Part shown: positions 34,854 to 44,297 of the stretch, piece after piece
Position numbering within the stretch: position 1 is the first letter of the stretch
Layout of the letters: each line of letters starts with the position of its first letter
Source: Lachnospiraceae bacterium
GTDB lineage: Bacteria; Bacillota; Clostridia; Lachnospirales; Lachnospiraceae
NCBI GenBank assembly: GCA_017394885.1
Contig: JAFPWO010000019.1
Coordinates: forward strand, 1 to 58,869
DNA length: 58,869 nt
Reading direction: 5' to 3'
Notes under the pieces: model-generated
The model's database searches: none
The model's input: only the letters and a program-made list of their open reading frames with translations
Told to the model about the DNA's origin: nothing
Program-made: the position numbers and the translations under genes

Positions 34854-36458
34854 ATGTTCTGTCCTAACTGCGGTACTCAGAATCCGGACGGCGTGAAATT
34901 CTGCGCCAACTGCGGAACGCCCCTTACGGACGTCCGGAAAGAGGCTGAAACTATTCAAGAAGAAGTTGCGGAAACGGTAAACGAAACCGTCAATGAAGCC
35001 GTAAATGAACCGGTAGCTGAGGCCGTTAGCGAACCGGCTGCTGAGGCCGCGGCTGAAGCGGTCGACGAAGCGGAAGCGGCGGAACCGGCCGAGAAGAAAA
35101 AGCTTCCCGTGAAGCTGATCGCGATCGCGGCGGCAGCGCTGCTTCTGGTCGTCCTCGGTGTCATTTTTATCCCGAAGCTTTTTGCCGGCGGCTCCAAATC
35201 CGGCATCAAGGATAACCTCCGCGTCCGTGTGATCGACGACGTCTGGTACGGAATCTCCAAGAGCGGGAAAGTTGTCAAGGAAGATAACGAAGACGGGATC
35301 AGCTCACGGACTGCCAGTGCCGACAATTCCGTGCTTTATTTCCTGACGGGAGCGGACGAACTGTGGAGCTTCAACGGCAGCAAATTCACGAAGATCGATG
35401 AGGACGTTGATGAGTATCTGGTCTCGTTCAACGGCTGCGCTGCCTACACGAATGAAGAAGAGGAGCTGTATCTTTATAACGGCTCCAAGAGCACCAAGGT
35501 CGCGGATGAGATCTATGATCTTTGCTGCATCTCCTCGGACGGCAAATCGGTCGGGTATACCAAACGGGATGATGATGAGCTGAAGGGCTATTACTACGAC
35601 GGCAAGGAACATGATCTCGGCAAGGAAAGACAGCCGATCATGATTTCCGACAGCGCGCAGTATATCTATTTCTACTACAATTCGTCCTATTACGTACAGA
35701 AGAAGGACAGCAGCGACAGCCGCGTCAAGCTCGGCGATTATCTGTCCAACCCGATCTTCAACGAGAGCGCCACGCAGATCATCTACTATAACGGAGAAAA
35801 CAGTTATATCTGCGAAAAGGGCGGCGATAAGGAGAAGGTCTCCGGCAACGCGGTTTACAGTATGATCTCCGGGTCCGATACGGTCGGCATATACTCCAAT
35901 GACGCCCTCATCTACGGGGTTTCCTCGCTGAAGAATCATGCTTTCTATACCGCGAACGGCGTCGTGCTTTTCCTGAAGAACAACGGCACGACCTACAATG
36001 TCGTGAAGGACGTCAGCAATTATGTCCTGCGGAGCGACGGCAAGACGCTGGTCTACTTCAAGAAGGATAAGATCGCCCGCATCAATATCGCGAAGGAAGA
36101 CGCGGATCCGGTCACCATGGCAGAGGATGTGGAATCCTTTATCGCCACGTCTGACGGCGCCCTGATCATGTTCCGGGATGACAACGGTGATTACTGCACC
36201 ATCAAGAACAACAGCAAGGCGCAGAAGGTCACGGATGAACTGGACGATTACTACAGCTTCGGCGACAAGGGTATTATTTACGAGATCGACGATGAGCTTT
36301 TCCTGACCACAGGCGGCAAGGGGACCAAGCTGAGCGGATTCGGAGATTATGAATCGCTTTCGGTATCCCGTTTCTATATCCTGGTGACCAATGAGGACGG
36401 CGACGTCTATCAGAGCACGAACGGCAAGAGCTTTACCAAGATCATCGACGGTGAATAA
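34854..36458 (+). CDS. Zinc-ribbon membrane protein with extracytoplasmic repeat domain
   Basis: 534 residues. An N-terminal zinc ribbon has cysteines at 3, 6, 17 and 20 (CPNCG, CANCG). An acidic linker (about 30-80) is made of repeated VNE/VAE/VSEP units, followed by one membrane helix (about 85-107). A large outer domain (110-534) of short beta-strand repeats follows, with recurring DGK, YYNG and Tyr/Asp-rich turns, propeller-like. The ribbon should be cytoplasmic and the repeats outside. The function is unknown. Of two close ATGs, the second (34854) is 8 nt from AGGAG and is used. A strong promoter and terminator make it a one-gene unit. Confidence 0.82.
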   Translation: MFCPNCGTQNPDGVKFCANCGTPLTDVRKEAETIQEEVAETVNETVNEAVNEPVAEAVSEPAAEAAAEAVDEAEAAEPAEKKKLPVKLIAIAAAALLLVVLGVIFIPKLFAGGSKSGIKDNLRVRVIDDVWYGISKSGKVVKEDNEDGISSRTASADNSVLYFLTGADELWSFNGSKFTKIDEDVDEYLVSFNGCAAYTNEEEELYLYNGSKSTKVADEIYDLCCISSDGKSVGYTKRDDDELKGYYYDGKEHDLGKERQPIMISDSAQYIYFYYNSSYYVQKKDSSDSRVKLGDYLSNPIFNESATQIIYYNGENSYICEKGGDKEKVSGNAVYSMISGSDTVGIYSNDALIYGVSSLKNHAFYTANGVVLFLKNNGTTYNVVKDVSNYVLRSDGKTLVYFKKDKIARINIAKEDADPVTMAEDVESFIATSDGALIMFRDDNGDYCTIKNNSKAQKVTDELDDYYSFGDKGIIYEIDDELFLTTGGKGTKLSGFGDYESLSVSRFYILVTNEDGDVYQSTNGKSFTKIIDGE

Positions 36459-36479
36459 TTAACTGCACCTCTGACGGAC

Positions 36480-36515
36480 GGGGCCGATGGGATCATCTCC
36501 CATCGGCCCCTTTTT
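36480..36515 (+). terminator. Terminator after the zinc-ribbon protein gene
   Basis: Arms GGGGCCGATGGGA (36480-36492) and TCCCATCGGCCCC (36498-36510), a perfect 13-bp stem followed by five T. Confidence 0.92.
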
Positions 36516-36579
36516 ATCCATATACCGGGTCCTTCCGTTCCTTCATTCGCTTTCCGGCTGCATTTTGCGCAAATAAAAA

Positions 36580-36653
36580 TAGCGGAGGACGGATTTGAAC
36601 CGCCGACACTGCGGGTATGAACCGCATGCTCTAGCCAACTGAGCTACTCCGCC
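36580..36653 (-). tRNA. tRNA-Met(CAT)
   Basis: 74-nt cloverleaf on the minus strand. Acceptor GGCGGAG with CTCCGCT (first pair G-U), D-arm GCTC/GAGC, anticodon stem TGCGG/CCGCA with loop TTCATAC (anticodon CAT), T-arm GGCGG/CCGTC with TTCAAAT. It looks like an elongator-type rather than an initiator tRNA. A lysidine-modified Ile tRNA cannot be excluded by the anticodon alone. CCA is not encoded. Confidence 0.93.
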
Positions 36654-36685
36654 GAAAGGCTTCGCGGGAAAACCGCGCATGTGGT

Positions 36686-36714
36686 ACTATACAGCGCTTT
36701 TTTTGAAATGTCAA
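36686..36714 (-). promoter_or_regulatory. Promoter of tRNA-Met
   Basis: Minus strand: consensus -35 TTGACA (36709-36714), 17-bp spacer, -10 TATAGT (36686-36691). Confidence 0.87.
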
Positions 36715-36746
36715 GCATCATTTTCCCGAATTCGTCAAAAAACAGT

Positions 36747-36775
36747 TTGACAAAAGAATTTGTTTGGTCTATGAT
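36747..36775 (+). promoter_or_regulatory. Promoter of tRNA-Thr
   Basis: Consensus -35 TTGACA (36747-36752), 17-bp spacer, -10 TATGAT (36770-36775). Confidence 0.87.
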
Positions 36776-36796
36776 AAGAGCCGTCGCAGGACACAA

Positions 36797-36869
<73 letters not shown>

Positions 36870-36895
36870 TTTTTCATGCTTTTTCTTCTTTTCGC

Positions 36896-36924
36896 GTGAC
36901 AAGACGGCATGGCTGTGCTAAAAT
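36896..36924 (+). promoter_or_regulatory. Promoter of alaS
   Basis: -35 GTGACA (36896-36901), 17-bp spacer, extended -10 TGCTAAAAT ending at 36924. The leader is about 35 nt, too short for a T-box. Confidence 0.7.
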
Positions 36925-36964
36925 AATGCGCGTGTTTTATTATGAATATCCAGAGGGCACAATC

Positions 36965-39607
36965 ATGAAAAGATATTACGGCGTCAACGAACTTCGCCAG
37001 ATGTTTCTCGATTACTTCGCTTCCCAGGGACACCTGTCCCGCGGCAGCTATTCGCTGGTCCCCCATAACGATAAATCCGTCCTGCTGATCCCGGCCGGCA
37101 TGGCCCCCTTAAAGCCGTATTTCACCGGGCAGGAGATCCCGCCCCGCACGCGCATGGCGACCTGCCAGAAATGTGTGCGCACCGGCGATATCGATAACGT
37201 CGGCCATACGGCGAGGCATCTGACCTTCTTTGAAATGCTCGGCAATTTCAGCTTCGGGGATTATTTCAAGAAAGAAGCGATCCACTGGACCTGGGATTTT
37301 CTGACGAACGTGGTCGGCCTCGAAGCGGACCGCCTGTATCCGTCCATCTATCTGGACGATGACGAGGCGTTCGAGATCTGGAACAAGCAGGAAGGCGTCC
37401 CGGCGGAAAAGATCTTCCGCTTCGGGAAAGAAGATAACTTCTGGGAACACGGCGCCGGCCCCTGCGGCCCCTGCTCGGAGGTCTACTACGACCGCGGCGA
37501 AAAGTACGGCTGCGGAAAGCCCGGCTGCACGGTCGGCTGCGACTGCGACCGCTACATGGAGGTCTGGAACAACGTCTTTACGCAGTTCGACGGCGACGGC
37601 AAGGGGAACTATGTCGAACTGAAGAACAAAAATATCGATACCGGCATGGGCCTGGAGCGTCTGGCGGTCGTCGTGCAGGATGCGGACAGCGTCTTTGATA
37701 TCGACACGATGAAGGCCCTGAACGAAGAGGTCTGCAAGATCGCCGGCGTCAGCTATAAAGAAGACCCGAAGAAGGACGTTTCGATCCGCGTGATCGTGGA
37801 CCACATCCGTTCCGTGACCTTCATGGTTTCCGACGGCATTATGCCTTCGAATGAAGGCCGCGGCTACGTGCTGCGCCGGCTTCTTCGGCGCGCGGCCCGT
37901 CACGGCCGGCTTCTGGGCATTCAGGGCGCGTTCCTGACCCGGATGGCCAACGTCGTGATCGAGACCTCGTGCGACGGCTATCCGGAGCTGGAGGAAAAGC
38001 GCGCGAAGATCATGGCGGTCATTTCCGAAGAAGAAGATAAGTTCAACCGTACGATCGACCAGGGCCTGCAGATCCTCGGCGGGCTCGAAGAAAAACTCGT
38101 GGAAGAAGGCCGGAACGTGCTCGACGGCGCGGACGCCTTCCGCCTCTACGATACCTACGGTTTCCCGCTGGATCTGACGAAAGAGATCCTCGAAGAGAAA
38201 GGCTTCACGGTCGATGAAGAGGGCTTTGCGGCCGCCATGCAGGTCCAGAAGGAGACCGCCCGCGGCGCCCGCAAGGGGACCAACTACATGGGCGCGGACG
38301 TGACCGTCTACCAGCAGCTTCCGGCGGATCTGCACTGCGAATTCACCGGATACGGCCGGCTGAGCGACCGTTCCGGCATCATAGCCATGACGGCGGAAGA
38401 GATCGTCAGCACCCTTTCGGAAGGGGATAAAGGGACGATCCTGACCGTCCATACGCCTTTCTATGCGACGATGGGCGGCCAGCAGTGCGACACCGGCCTG
38501 ATCACGAAAGGAGACGGTTCCGTTTTCGTCGTGGAAGAGACTATAAAACTGCAGGGCGACAAGATCGGCCATGTGGGCTATGTTAAGAGCGGCAGTTTTG
38601 AGCTGGGCGAGGACGTCCTGCTTGAAGTAAACGAAGCCCGCCGCGCGGCCACGGCCCGCAACCACAGCGCGACGCACCTGCTGCAGAAGGCACTGCGGAC
38701 CGTGCTGGGCGATCATGTCGAGCAGGCCGGCTCCTATGTGGATGAAGAGCGCCTGCGCTTTGACTTCAGCCACTTTGCGGCGATGAGCGCGGAAGAGATC
38801 GCAAAGGCCGAGGAACTGGTGAACGCCGCGATCCAGGCCGCGGTACCGGTCGAGACGATCGTTACGGATCTGGACGAAGCCCGGAAGCTCGGCGCCATGG
38901 CGCTCTTCGGGGAAAAGTACGGGGACGTTGTCCGCGTCGTGAAGATGGATGAGTATTCCACCGAACTGTGCGGCGGCACGCACGTGGCCAATACCGCACA
39001 GATCGGGTGCTTCAAGATCCTCTCCGAGAGCGGGATCGCGGCCGGCGTTCGGCGTATCGAGGCGCTGACCTCCTCCAACCTGCTCAGTTATTACAGCGGG
39101 CTGGAAAAGAAGCTGCAGCTGGCGGCCGCGGCGGCGAAGACTACCCCGGATGAGCTGGAGAAGAAGATCGGCCAGTATCAGGGCGAGATCAAAGCCCTTT
39201 CGCAGGAGAACGAGCAGCTGAAGGCGAAGATCGCCGGCGCTTCCATGGGCGACCTTGCGCAGCGCGTGAAGGAGATCGGCGGCATCCGCTTCCTCGCTTC
39301 CCGGGCCGAAGGTCTGGATATGAACGGCCTTCGCAACATGGGCGATACCTTAAAGGATAAGCTGGGCGACAGCCTGATCGTCCTCACCTCCGCGATCGAG
39401 GGGAAGGTCAATCTCATGGTCATGGCCAGCGACGGCGCCGTAAAGATGGGCCTGCACGCCGGGAACCTTATCAAGCGGATCGCCCCGCTCGTGGGCGGCG
39501 GCGGCGGCGGGCGGCCGAACATGGCCCAGGCCGGCGGCAAAAATCCGGCCGGCATCGAAGATGCGCTCTCCGAAGCCGAAGCCGCGGTACGTGAAGTACT
39601 GCAGTAA
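36965..39607 (+). CDS. alaS: Alanyl-tRNA synthetase
   Basis: Class II synthetase charging tRNA-Ala, 880 residues, full length. The catalytic domain has MFLDYFASQGH, PAGMAPLKPYFTG, RMATCQKCVRTGDIDNVG and RHLTFFEMLGNFSFGDYF. The editing domain has the zinc ligands NHSATHLL and CGGTH. The C-terminal coiled coil and glycine-rich stretch (VGGGGGGRPNMAQAGGK) complete the C-Ala part. The start ATG 36965 gives the family N-terminus; the longer open frame upstream is not used. Confidence 0.98.
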   Translation: MKRYYGVNELRQMFLDYFASQGHLSRGSYSLVPHNDKSVLLIPAGMAPLKPYFTGQEIPPRTRMATCQKCVRTGDIDNVGHTARHLTFFEMLGNFSFGDYFKKEAIHWTWDFLTNVVGLEADRLYPSIYLDDDEAFEIWNKQEGVPAEKIFRFGKEDNFWEHGAGPCGPCSEVYYDRGEKYGCGKPGCTVGCDCDRYMEVWNNVFTQFDGDGKGNYVELKNKNIDTGMGLERLAVVVQDADSVFDIDTMKALNEEVCKIAGVSYKEDPKKDVSIRVIVDHIRSVTFMVSDGIMPSNEGRGYVLRRLLRRAARHGRLLGIQGAFLTRMANVVIETSCDGYPELEEKRAKIMAVISEEEDKFNRTIDQGLQILGGLEEKLVEEGRNVLDGADAFRLYDTYGFPLDLTKEILEEKGFTVDEEGFAAAMQVQKETARGARKGTNYMGADVTVYQQLPADLHCEFTGYGRLSDRSGIIAMTAEEIVSTLSEGDKGTILTVHTPFYATMGGQQCDTGLITKGDGSVFVVEETIKLQGDKIGHVGYVKSGSFELGEDVLLEVNEARRAATARNHSATHLLQKALRTVLGDHVEQAGSYVDEERLRFDFSHFAAMSAEEIAKAEELVNAAIQAAVPVETIVTDLDEARKLGAMALFGEKYGDVVRVVKMDEYSTELCGGTHVANTAQIGCFKILSESGIAAGVRRIEALTSSNLLSYYSGLEKKLQLAAAAAKTTPDELEKKIGQYQGEIKALSQENEQLKAKIAGASMGDLAQRVKEIGGIRFLASRAEGLDMNGLRNMGDTLKDKLGDSLIVLTSAIEGKVNLMVMASDGAVKMGLHAGNLIKRIAPLVGGGGGGRPNMAQAGGKNPAGIEDALSEAEAAVREVLQ

Positions 39608-39621
39608 TACCATAAACAACA

Positions 39622-39670
39622 GAAAAACGCCTCCGGGCATGCGATGCATCCGTGAGGCGTTTTTTATTTT
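39622..39670. terminator. Bidirectional terminator between alaS and tRNA-Arg
   Basis: Arms AAAACGCCTC (39623-39632) and GAGGCGTTTT (39654-39663) with U-runs on both strands. It serves alaS on the plus strand and tRNA-Arg on the minus strand. Confidence 0.88.
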
Positions 39671-39697
39671 TGAAGAGGCGATGCTTTGCACCGCGGA

Positions 39698-39769
39698 TAC
39701 ACCAGATAGGAATCGAACCTACGTCTGTGGCTCCGGAGGCCGCCGCTCTATCCACTGAGCTACTGGTGC
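39698..39769 (-). tRNA. tRNA-Arg(CCG)
   Basis: 72-nt cloverleaf on the minus strand. Acceptor GCACCAG/CTGGTGT (first pair G-U), D-arm GCTC/GAGC, anticodon loop CTCCGGA (anticodon CCG), T-arm GTAGG/CCTAT with TTCGATT. The anticodon stem arms GCGGC and GCCAC leave one C-A mismatch at the second pair. CCA is not encoded. Confidence 0.9.
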
Positions 39770-39779
39770 CTGCCCGGCT

Positions 39780-39808
39780 ATCATACAACAATTTTGAAAA
39801 AGTGACAA
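39780..39808 (-). promoter_or_regulatory. Promoter of tRNA-Arg
   Basis: Minus strand: -35 TTGTCA (39803-39808), 17-bp spacer, -10 TATGAT (39780-39785). Confidence 0.83.
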
Positions 39809-39826
39809 GACTTTCTTCAAAAAGTT

Positions 39827-39855
39827 TTGACATTTAGAAATGGGTCTGATAGAAT
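39827..39855 (+). promoter_or_regulatory. Promoter of the SH3-domain membrane protein gene
   Basis: Consensus -35 TTGACA (39827-39832), 17-bp spacer, -10 TAGAAT (39850-39855). Confidence 0.83.
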
Positions 39856-39903
39856 GAGTGTGGATAATTGTTTATCCGTAGTCTTTTGTTGAGGTGAATG
39901 ACG

Positions 39904-41265
39904 ATGGCTGAGAAGAATAACGACGGATTGTTCCATTGGAATTTTGATCTGAAGGAATCGGATTCTGATTTTACGGATATTGATTATACGGCGGAGACTA
40001 TTCCGGAACCGGAAGGAAGCGAGGACGTCAAGCCCTTCATTTTCGTGGACGGAAAGTATAAATCCGGTTCCAACGCAGGCACCTTCGTCGACGACTATCT
40101 GAAGACGTCTTCCGATGCTTCGGGCAAGCGTACGGAACAGTTCCGCAAGCTTCAGGACGAAGAAGACGAGCTTTTTGACCGCCAGGAAAAGAAAGCGGCC
40201 CGTCCGCAGGAGAAAAAGAAAGCGCAGCCGGCGAAGAAAAAATCCGGCGGTGGCGGCGGCGGTTTCATGGACACCTTAAAGGGCCTCAACTGGAAGCTGA
40301 TCGGGATCATCGCGGCCGCACTGGTTCTGCTGATCGTCCTGGCCATCATTATCTTCGGCAAGAAGAAGCCGGAAGAGCCGAAGGACTGGGAGCTCTGCGA
40401 AGATCAGGAAGTCCTCCAGCTGATCAACGACTATCTGGATGCAAAGCGGGACGGCGACGGCACCAAGCTCCGCAAGGTGCTGGATCAGAACGCTTCTGTC
40501 AATAACGGGCAGGCTCAGATCGAGGGCATGATCTACGAAGATTTCACGGATCTTGTCGTCTACAGCTACGAGGGCATGGCCGAGAAGGAAACCGCGCTGT
40601 ACTGCACCTACAATACCAAGTTTGAGAATCTGGACAAGAAGGTCCCGAACGGCGAGTGCTACTATGTACGTCCGGACAGCAGCGGCCAGCTCCGTCTGAT
40701 GAATTATACGGAACTGACAAAGGCCGAAAACAAGACCATCGGCGAATATGTCGCGGATAAGTTCAATGCCAGCGAGAAGATGATGACGCTCAACTCGAAA
40801 GTCAAGTCGGATTACAATAAGCTGCTGGAGGAGAACCCGAACATCAAGGCGTATATCGCGCAGCTGGAGAACGGGGACGTTTATCCGTATACCGAGCCGG
40901 AATCCACGGAAGATCCCGCGGCAAGCGAATCCGGATCCGAAGCAGAAACGATCGATACCACGGAAGCGACCCAGCCGACCGAAACGCAACAGCCGTATAC
41001 CGCGACCGGCGAGACTACGGAAACCCCGCTCAACGTGATCGGCTATATCACGAAGGATAACGTTCGCGTCCGCTCCACGCCGAATCTGGACAGCACCGAC
41101 AACGTGATTGCGGCGTTCAGCACCGGCTACTATGTGCAGGTCATCGGCGAGATGGATGACTGGTATCATATCATTGACAACCAGACCACCGATCCCTCCG
41201 GCAATTCGCAGACGCCGACGAATCAGGAAGGTTATGTATACAAGAGCTTCGTAGCCGTCCCGTAA
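39904..41265 (+). CDS. Membrane protein with C-terminal SH3b domain
   Basis: 453 residues. An acidic cytoplasmic N-terminus (1-95) is followed by a Lys/Pro/Gly-rich stretch (95-120), one membrane helix (about 131-152, [20 protein letters not shown]) and an outer globular domain (about 160-315). A Ser/Thr/Glu-rich wall-spanning linker (318-370) leads to a bacterial SH3 domain (about 378-453: [33 protein letters not shown]). SH3b domains commonly bind peptidoglycan, so a cell-wall-facing role is likely; the exact function is unknown. Of two close ATGs, the one 7 nt after GAGGTG is used. Confidence 0.85.
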   Translation: MAEKNNDGLFHWNFDLKESDSDFTDIDYTAETIPEPEGSEDVKPFIFVDGKYKSGSNAGTFVDDYLKTSSDASGKRTEQFRKLQDEEDELFDRQEKKAARPQEKKKAQPAKKKSGGGGGGFMDTLKGLNWKLIGIIAAALVLLIVLAIIIFGKKKPEEPKDWELCEDQEVLQLINDYLDAKRDGDGTKLRKVLDQNASVNNGQAQIEGMIYEDFTDLVVYSYEGMAEKETALYCTYNTKFENLDKKVPNGECYYVRPDSSGQLRLMNYTELTKAENKTIGEYVADKFNASEKMMTLNSKVKSDYNKLLEENPNIKAYIAQLENGDVYPYTEPESTEDPAASESGSEAETIDTTEATQPTETQQPYTATGETTETPLNVIGYITKDNVRVRSTPNLDSTDNVIAAFSTGYYVQVIGEMDDWYHIIDNQTTDPSGNSQTPTNQEGYVYKSFVAVP

Positions 41266-41290
41266 TACTTTCACAAAACTGAAAAGGATG

Positions 41291-41321
41291 ATACGGCCCG
41301 GGACTTGTTCTCGGGCCGTAT
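41291..41321 (+). other. Hairpin in the queA 5' region
   Basis: Perfect 10-bp arms ATACGGCCCG (41291-41300) and CGGGCCGTAT (41312-41321) with an 11-nt loop, ending 11 nt before the queA ATG. No U-run follows. It may end the upstream transcript weakly or control queA translation. It does not look like a preQ1 riboswitch, which would need an A-rich tail and a pseudoknot. Confidence 0.6.
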
Positions 41322-41332
41322 TGCAGAAAAGA

Positions 41333-42364
41333 ATGAATGTCAACGATTTTGATTATGATCTTCCGCAGGAGCTGATCGCGCAGGATCCGCTTGCGGACCG
41401 CTCGTCCTCCCGGCTGCTGATCCTGGATAAGGAAAGCGGCGCCGTGCGGCACAGTGTGTTTCGGGATATCACAAACGAACTGCGGCCCGGGGACTGCCTG
41501 GTGATCAACAATACAAAGGTCATCCCGGCCCGCCTTTTCGGTGTGAAGGAAGATACCGGGGCCGCGGTGGAAGTGCTGCTGTTAAAGCGCCTTGCCGACT
41601 GTGAAAATACCTGGGAGACCTTGGTAAGGCCGGGGAAAAAGTGCCGCCCGGGGACGCGTCTTTCCTTCGGGGACGGACTTTTGAACGCGGTGGTCGAGGA
41701 CGTACTGGAAGAAGGAAACCGCCGCATCCGTTTTGAATTTTCGGGCATTTTTGAGGAGATCCTGGATCAGCTCGGCGAGATGCCGCTCCCGCCGTATATC
41801 ACCCATAAGCTGGAAGATAAAAACCGCTATCAGACCGTTTACGCCAAATATGACGGCTCTGCCGCGGCGCCGACCGCCGGCCTGCATTTTACGAAGGAGC
41901 TGCTGGAAGAAATACGCTGGATGGGCGTCTCCATTGCCGAGATCACGCTGCATGTGGGGCTCGGGACTTTCCGCCCGGTCAAGGCGGAAACCGTGGAAGA
42001 TCATCACATGCACAGTGAGTTTTATACCGTGGATGAAACCGCGGCCGCTCTGATCAATAAAGCCCGGGAAAAGGGCGGCAGGATCATCGCAGTCGGGACG
42101 ACCAGCTGCCGGACGCTGGAGTCCGCGGCGCGGGAGGACGGCACGGTGCAGCCCTGCAGCGGCTGGACGGATATCTTTATTTATCCCGGCTACCACTTTA
42201 AACTGGTGGATGCCCTGATCACCAATTTCCACCTGCCGAAATCGACGCTGGTGATGCTGGTCTCGGCGCTCGCCGGCCGGGAACACATTCTGGCCGCCTA
42301 TGAGGAAGCCATCCGGCAGCGCTACCGTTTCTTCAGCTTCGGCGATGCGATGTTCATCCGGTAG
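41333..42364 (+). CDS. queA: S-adenosylmethionine:tRNA ribosyltransferase-isomerase
   Basis: Makes epoxyqueuosine in tRNA by moving the ribosyl part of SAM to preQ1-tRNA. The 343 residues begin [17 protein letters not shown], diagnostic, then [56 protein letters not shown] and the end [10 protein letters not shown]. The Shine-Dalgarno is weak (AGAAAAGA) and a strong hairpin lies just upstream. No other queuosine genes are in the window. Confidence 0.97.
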   Translation: MNVNDFDYDLPQELIAQDPLADRSSSRLLILDKESGAVRHSVFRDITNELRPGDCLVINNTKVIPARLFGVKEDTGAAVEVLLLKRLADCENTWETLVRPGKKCRPGTRLSFGDGLLNAVVEDVLEEGNRRIRFEFSGIFEEILDQLGEMPLPPYITHKLEDKNRYQTVYAKYDGSAAAPTAGLHFTKELLEEIRWMGVSIAEITLHVGLGTFRPVKAETVEDHHMHSEFYTVDETAAALINKAREKGGRIIAVGTTSCRTLESAAREDGTVQPCSGWTDIFIYPGYHFKLVDALITNFHLPKSTLVMLVSALAGREHILAAYEEAIRQRYRFFSFGDAMFIR

Positions 42365-42394
42365 GACGGAATTCCTGCCGGACTTGAGGCACAA

Positions 42395-42403
42395 TGATAC
42401 AAT
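42395..42403 (+). promoter_or_regulatory. Extended -10 promoter of the fused glgA
   Basis: TGATACAAT (TGnTACAAT), 56 bp before the ATG; no good -35. Confidence 0.45.
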
Positions 42404-42458
42404 ACCATTTGATTACGACAAGGAAAGGACACGGTTTTTCAAAGCCGAATACACCAGC

Positions 42459-44297
42459 ATGAGAATACTGTTTGCAACCAGTGAATGTGCACCGTTCAGC
42501 AAATCCGGCGGTCTGGCGGATGTGGCGTTTTCCCTGCCGCCTGCACTGCAGAAGGCCGGGAATGAAATCGCGATCGTCACGCCCTTATACCGCTGCGTCC
42601 GGGAGAATTTCGGGGATCAGCTCACGTTTGTGGACGCCCCGCCGGTACGCCTGGGAGAGTGGGAGACCCACTGCGGGCTGTACCGCGGCGAGCGGGACGG
42701 CGTTGCAGTCTGGTTTGTTGAATACGGCGATTTCTTTGACCGCCCGAAGCTTTACGGCTATGACGATGACGGGCGCCGTTTCGCGTTCTTCAGCCGCGCC
42801 GTGATCGATCTTTTGCCGTACTATGATTTCCGCCCGGATATCCTGCACTGCAACGACTGGGAGACCGCGCCGGCCGTTCTGTACCTGAAAAACGACCAGG
42901 CCTGGCGTTCGGACCTCCAGGGCATCAAAACGGTATTTACGATCCACAACATCGCCTACCAAGGCCAGTTCGGCGCTTCGGAGCTGGAAAAGACCTTTGC
43001 CCTGCCCGGCGGCTGGTACCAGGGCGGGCTGGGCTATGAATATGAGGGCCGCCACGACATCAACCTGATGAAAGGCGCGGTCCTGATGGCCGATGCGGTC
43101 TCCACCGTGTCCGCCACGTATGCCAGAGAGCTGCACCATCCGGACTTTGGCATGGGGCTGGACGGCGTGATGAATTTTGTGGAAAAGAAGACCTACGGCA
43201 TCTTAAACGGCATCGATATGGATCATTACGATGCGGCCAAAGATCCGCAGATCCCGTATCATTTCAGCGCGGAAGACCTTTCCGGGAAAGCCCGCTGCAA
43301 GGCCTATATCCAGGAAAAGTTCGGGCTGGCACAGGAGGCCGAATGGCCGCTGCTTTGCTCGGTGGCCCGCCTGGTGGAGCAGAAGGGCATCGAGCTGATC
43401 CGCCGGATCCTGCCGGACCTGATGAAGATGGGCGTGCAGCTCATCGTGTTCGGGCAGGGCGATCCGGAATATGTGGATTACTTCAACTGGGCGAAATCGC
43501 AGTGGTCCGGGCAGTTCGGTTTTTCTTCCAACTTTAATGAAAAAACGGCCAGCGAGATCTTCGCCGGAGCCGATATGTATCTGATGCCTTCGCGCTTTGA
43601 ACCCTGCGGCCTTTCCCAGATGATGGCCATGCGCTACGGGACGGTGCCGATCGTCCATGAGACCGGCGGCCTCAAGGACTCGGTGCGGCCCTACAGCGAC
43701 TTCGACGGGATCGGGGACGGCTTTTCCTTCGTGAACTATTCTCCGAAGGCGCTGTATCTGGCGGTCCAGGCCGCCGTCAAGCTGTATTTCGGCGACGAAG
43801 CCATGTTCCACACCCTTCGGAAGCGCTGCATGAAGAAGGACTTTTCCTGGACCAAGAGCGCCGACATGTACGAGCGCATGTACAGCGAGATCATGGATGA
43901 AGGCGCGGGCGGCGGAGAGCTGTCGTTTACGGATGCTTTCCTGCGGCTGAAGCCGGTCTATGAAGAATTATATACATCTTATCTGCGCCGCTGCGGCAGG
44001 GATCTGCCGGACGATTACCGCCGCGTGATCCAGGTCCAGATCACGGGCCGCGGCGCCGGCATCTTCTATATGGATTTCCGGAAAGACCGGGTCGAGGTGG
44101 TCCCCTGCGACTATCACGACGCGGACGCCTGGCTGGCCTGCAGCTTCGATAATCTCATCGAGATGACGGACGGCAGCGTATCCGCGGACAGGCTCTTTAT
44201 GAACGGGCAGCTGAAAGTGGAAGGCAATGTCGCCAAAGGCGCCGCGCTCCGGCATATTCTGCAGCCGGTAATAAAGGCCGGCCGGGAGGATGTATGA
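42459..44297 (+). CDS. Glycogen synthase fused to an SCP2-like domain
   Basis: 612 residues, about 130 longer than usual GlgA. Residues 1 to about 480 are a full GT5 synthase: ADP-glucose loop FSKSGGLADVAFSLPPAL, HCNDWETAPAV, FTIHNIAYQGQFG, ILNGIDMDHYD, VARLVEQKGIELI and RFEPCGLSQMMAMRYGTVPIVHETGGL. After a short linker, about 500-612 resembles the SCP2 sterol-carrier fold: VIQVQITGRGAGIFYMDF, LACSFDNLIEMTDGSVSADRLFMNGQLKVEGNVAKGAAL. The open frame reaches back into queA, but the ATG at 42459 gives the family start (MRILFATSECAPFSK); the Shine-Dalgarno is poor. The stop overlaps the TIR gene start by 4 bases. Confidence 0.88.
   Translation: MRILFATSECAPFSKSGGLADVAFSLPPALQKAGNEIAIVTPLYRCVRENFGDQLTFVDAPPVRLGEWETHCGLYRGERDGVAVWFVEYGDFFDRPKLYGYDDDGRRFAFFSRAVIDLLPYYDFRPDILHCNDWETAPAVLYLKNDQAWRSDLQGIKTVFTIHNIAYQGQFGASELEKTFALPGGWYQGGLGYEYEGRHDINLMKGAVLMADAVSTVSATYARELHHPDFGMGLDGVMNFVEKKTYGILNGIDMDHYDAAKDPQIPYHFSAEDLSGKARCKAYIQEKFGLAQEAEWPLLCSVARLVEQKGIELIRRILPDLMKMGVQLIVFGQGDPEYVDYFNWAKSQWSGQFGFSSNFNEKTASEIFAGADMYLMPSRFEPCGLSQMMAMRYGTVPIVHETGGLKDSVRPYSDFDGIGDGFSFVNYSPKALYLAVQAAVKLYFGDEAMFHTLRKRCMKKDFSWTKSADMYERMYSEIMDEGAGGGELSFTDAFLRLKPVYEELYTSYLRRCGRDLPDDYRRVIQVQITGRGAGIFYMDFRKDRVEVVPCDYHDADAWLACSFDNLIEMTDGSVSADRLFMNGQLKVEGNVAKGAALRHILQPVIKAGREDV

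Noticed and set aside
36870..36964. T-box riboswitch before alaS, and similarly before leuS (55606-55762)
   Set aside because: Both leaders are short, with no specifier stem, T-box sequence or antiterminator hairpin.
37109..38983. 624-codon antisense ORF over alaS
   Set aside because: It is opposite a full-length alaS, its translation looks like a shadow frame, and no promoter or ribosome binding site fits.
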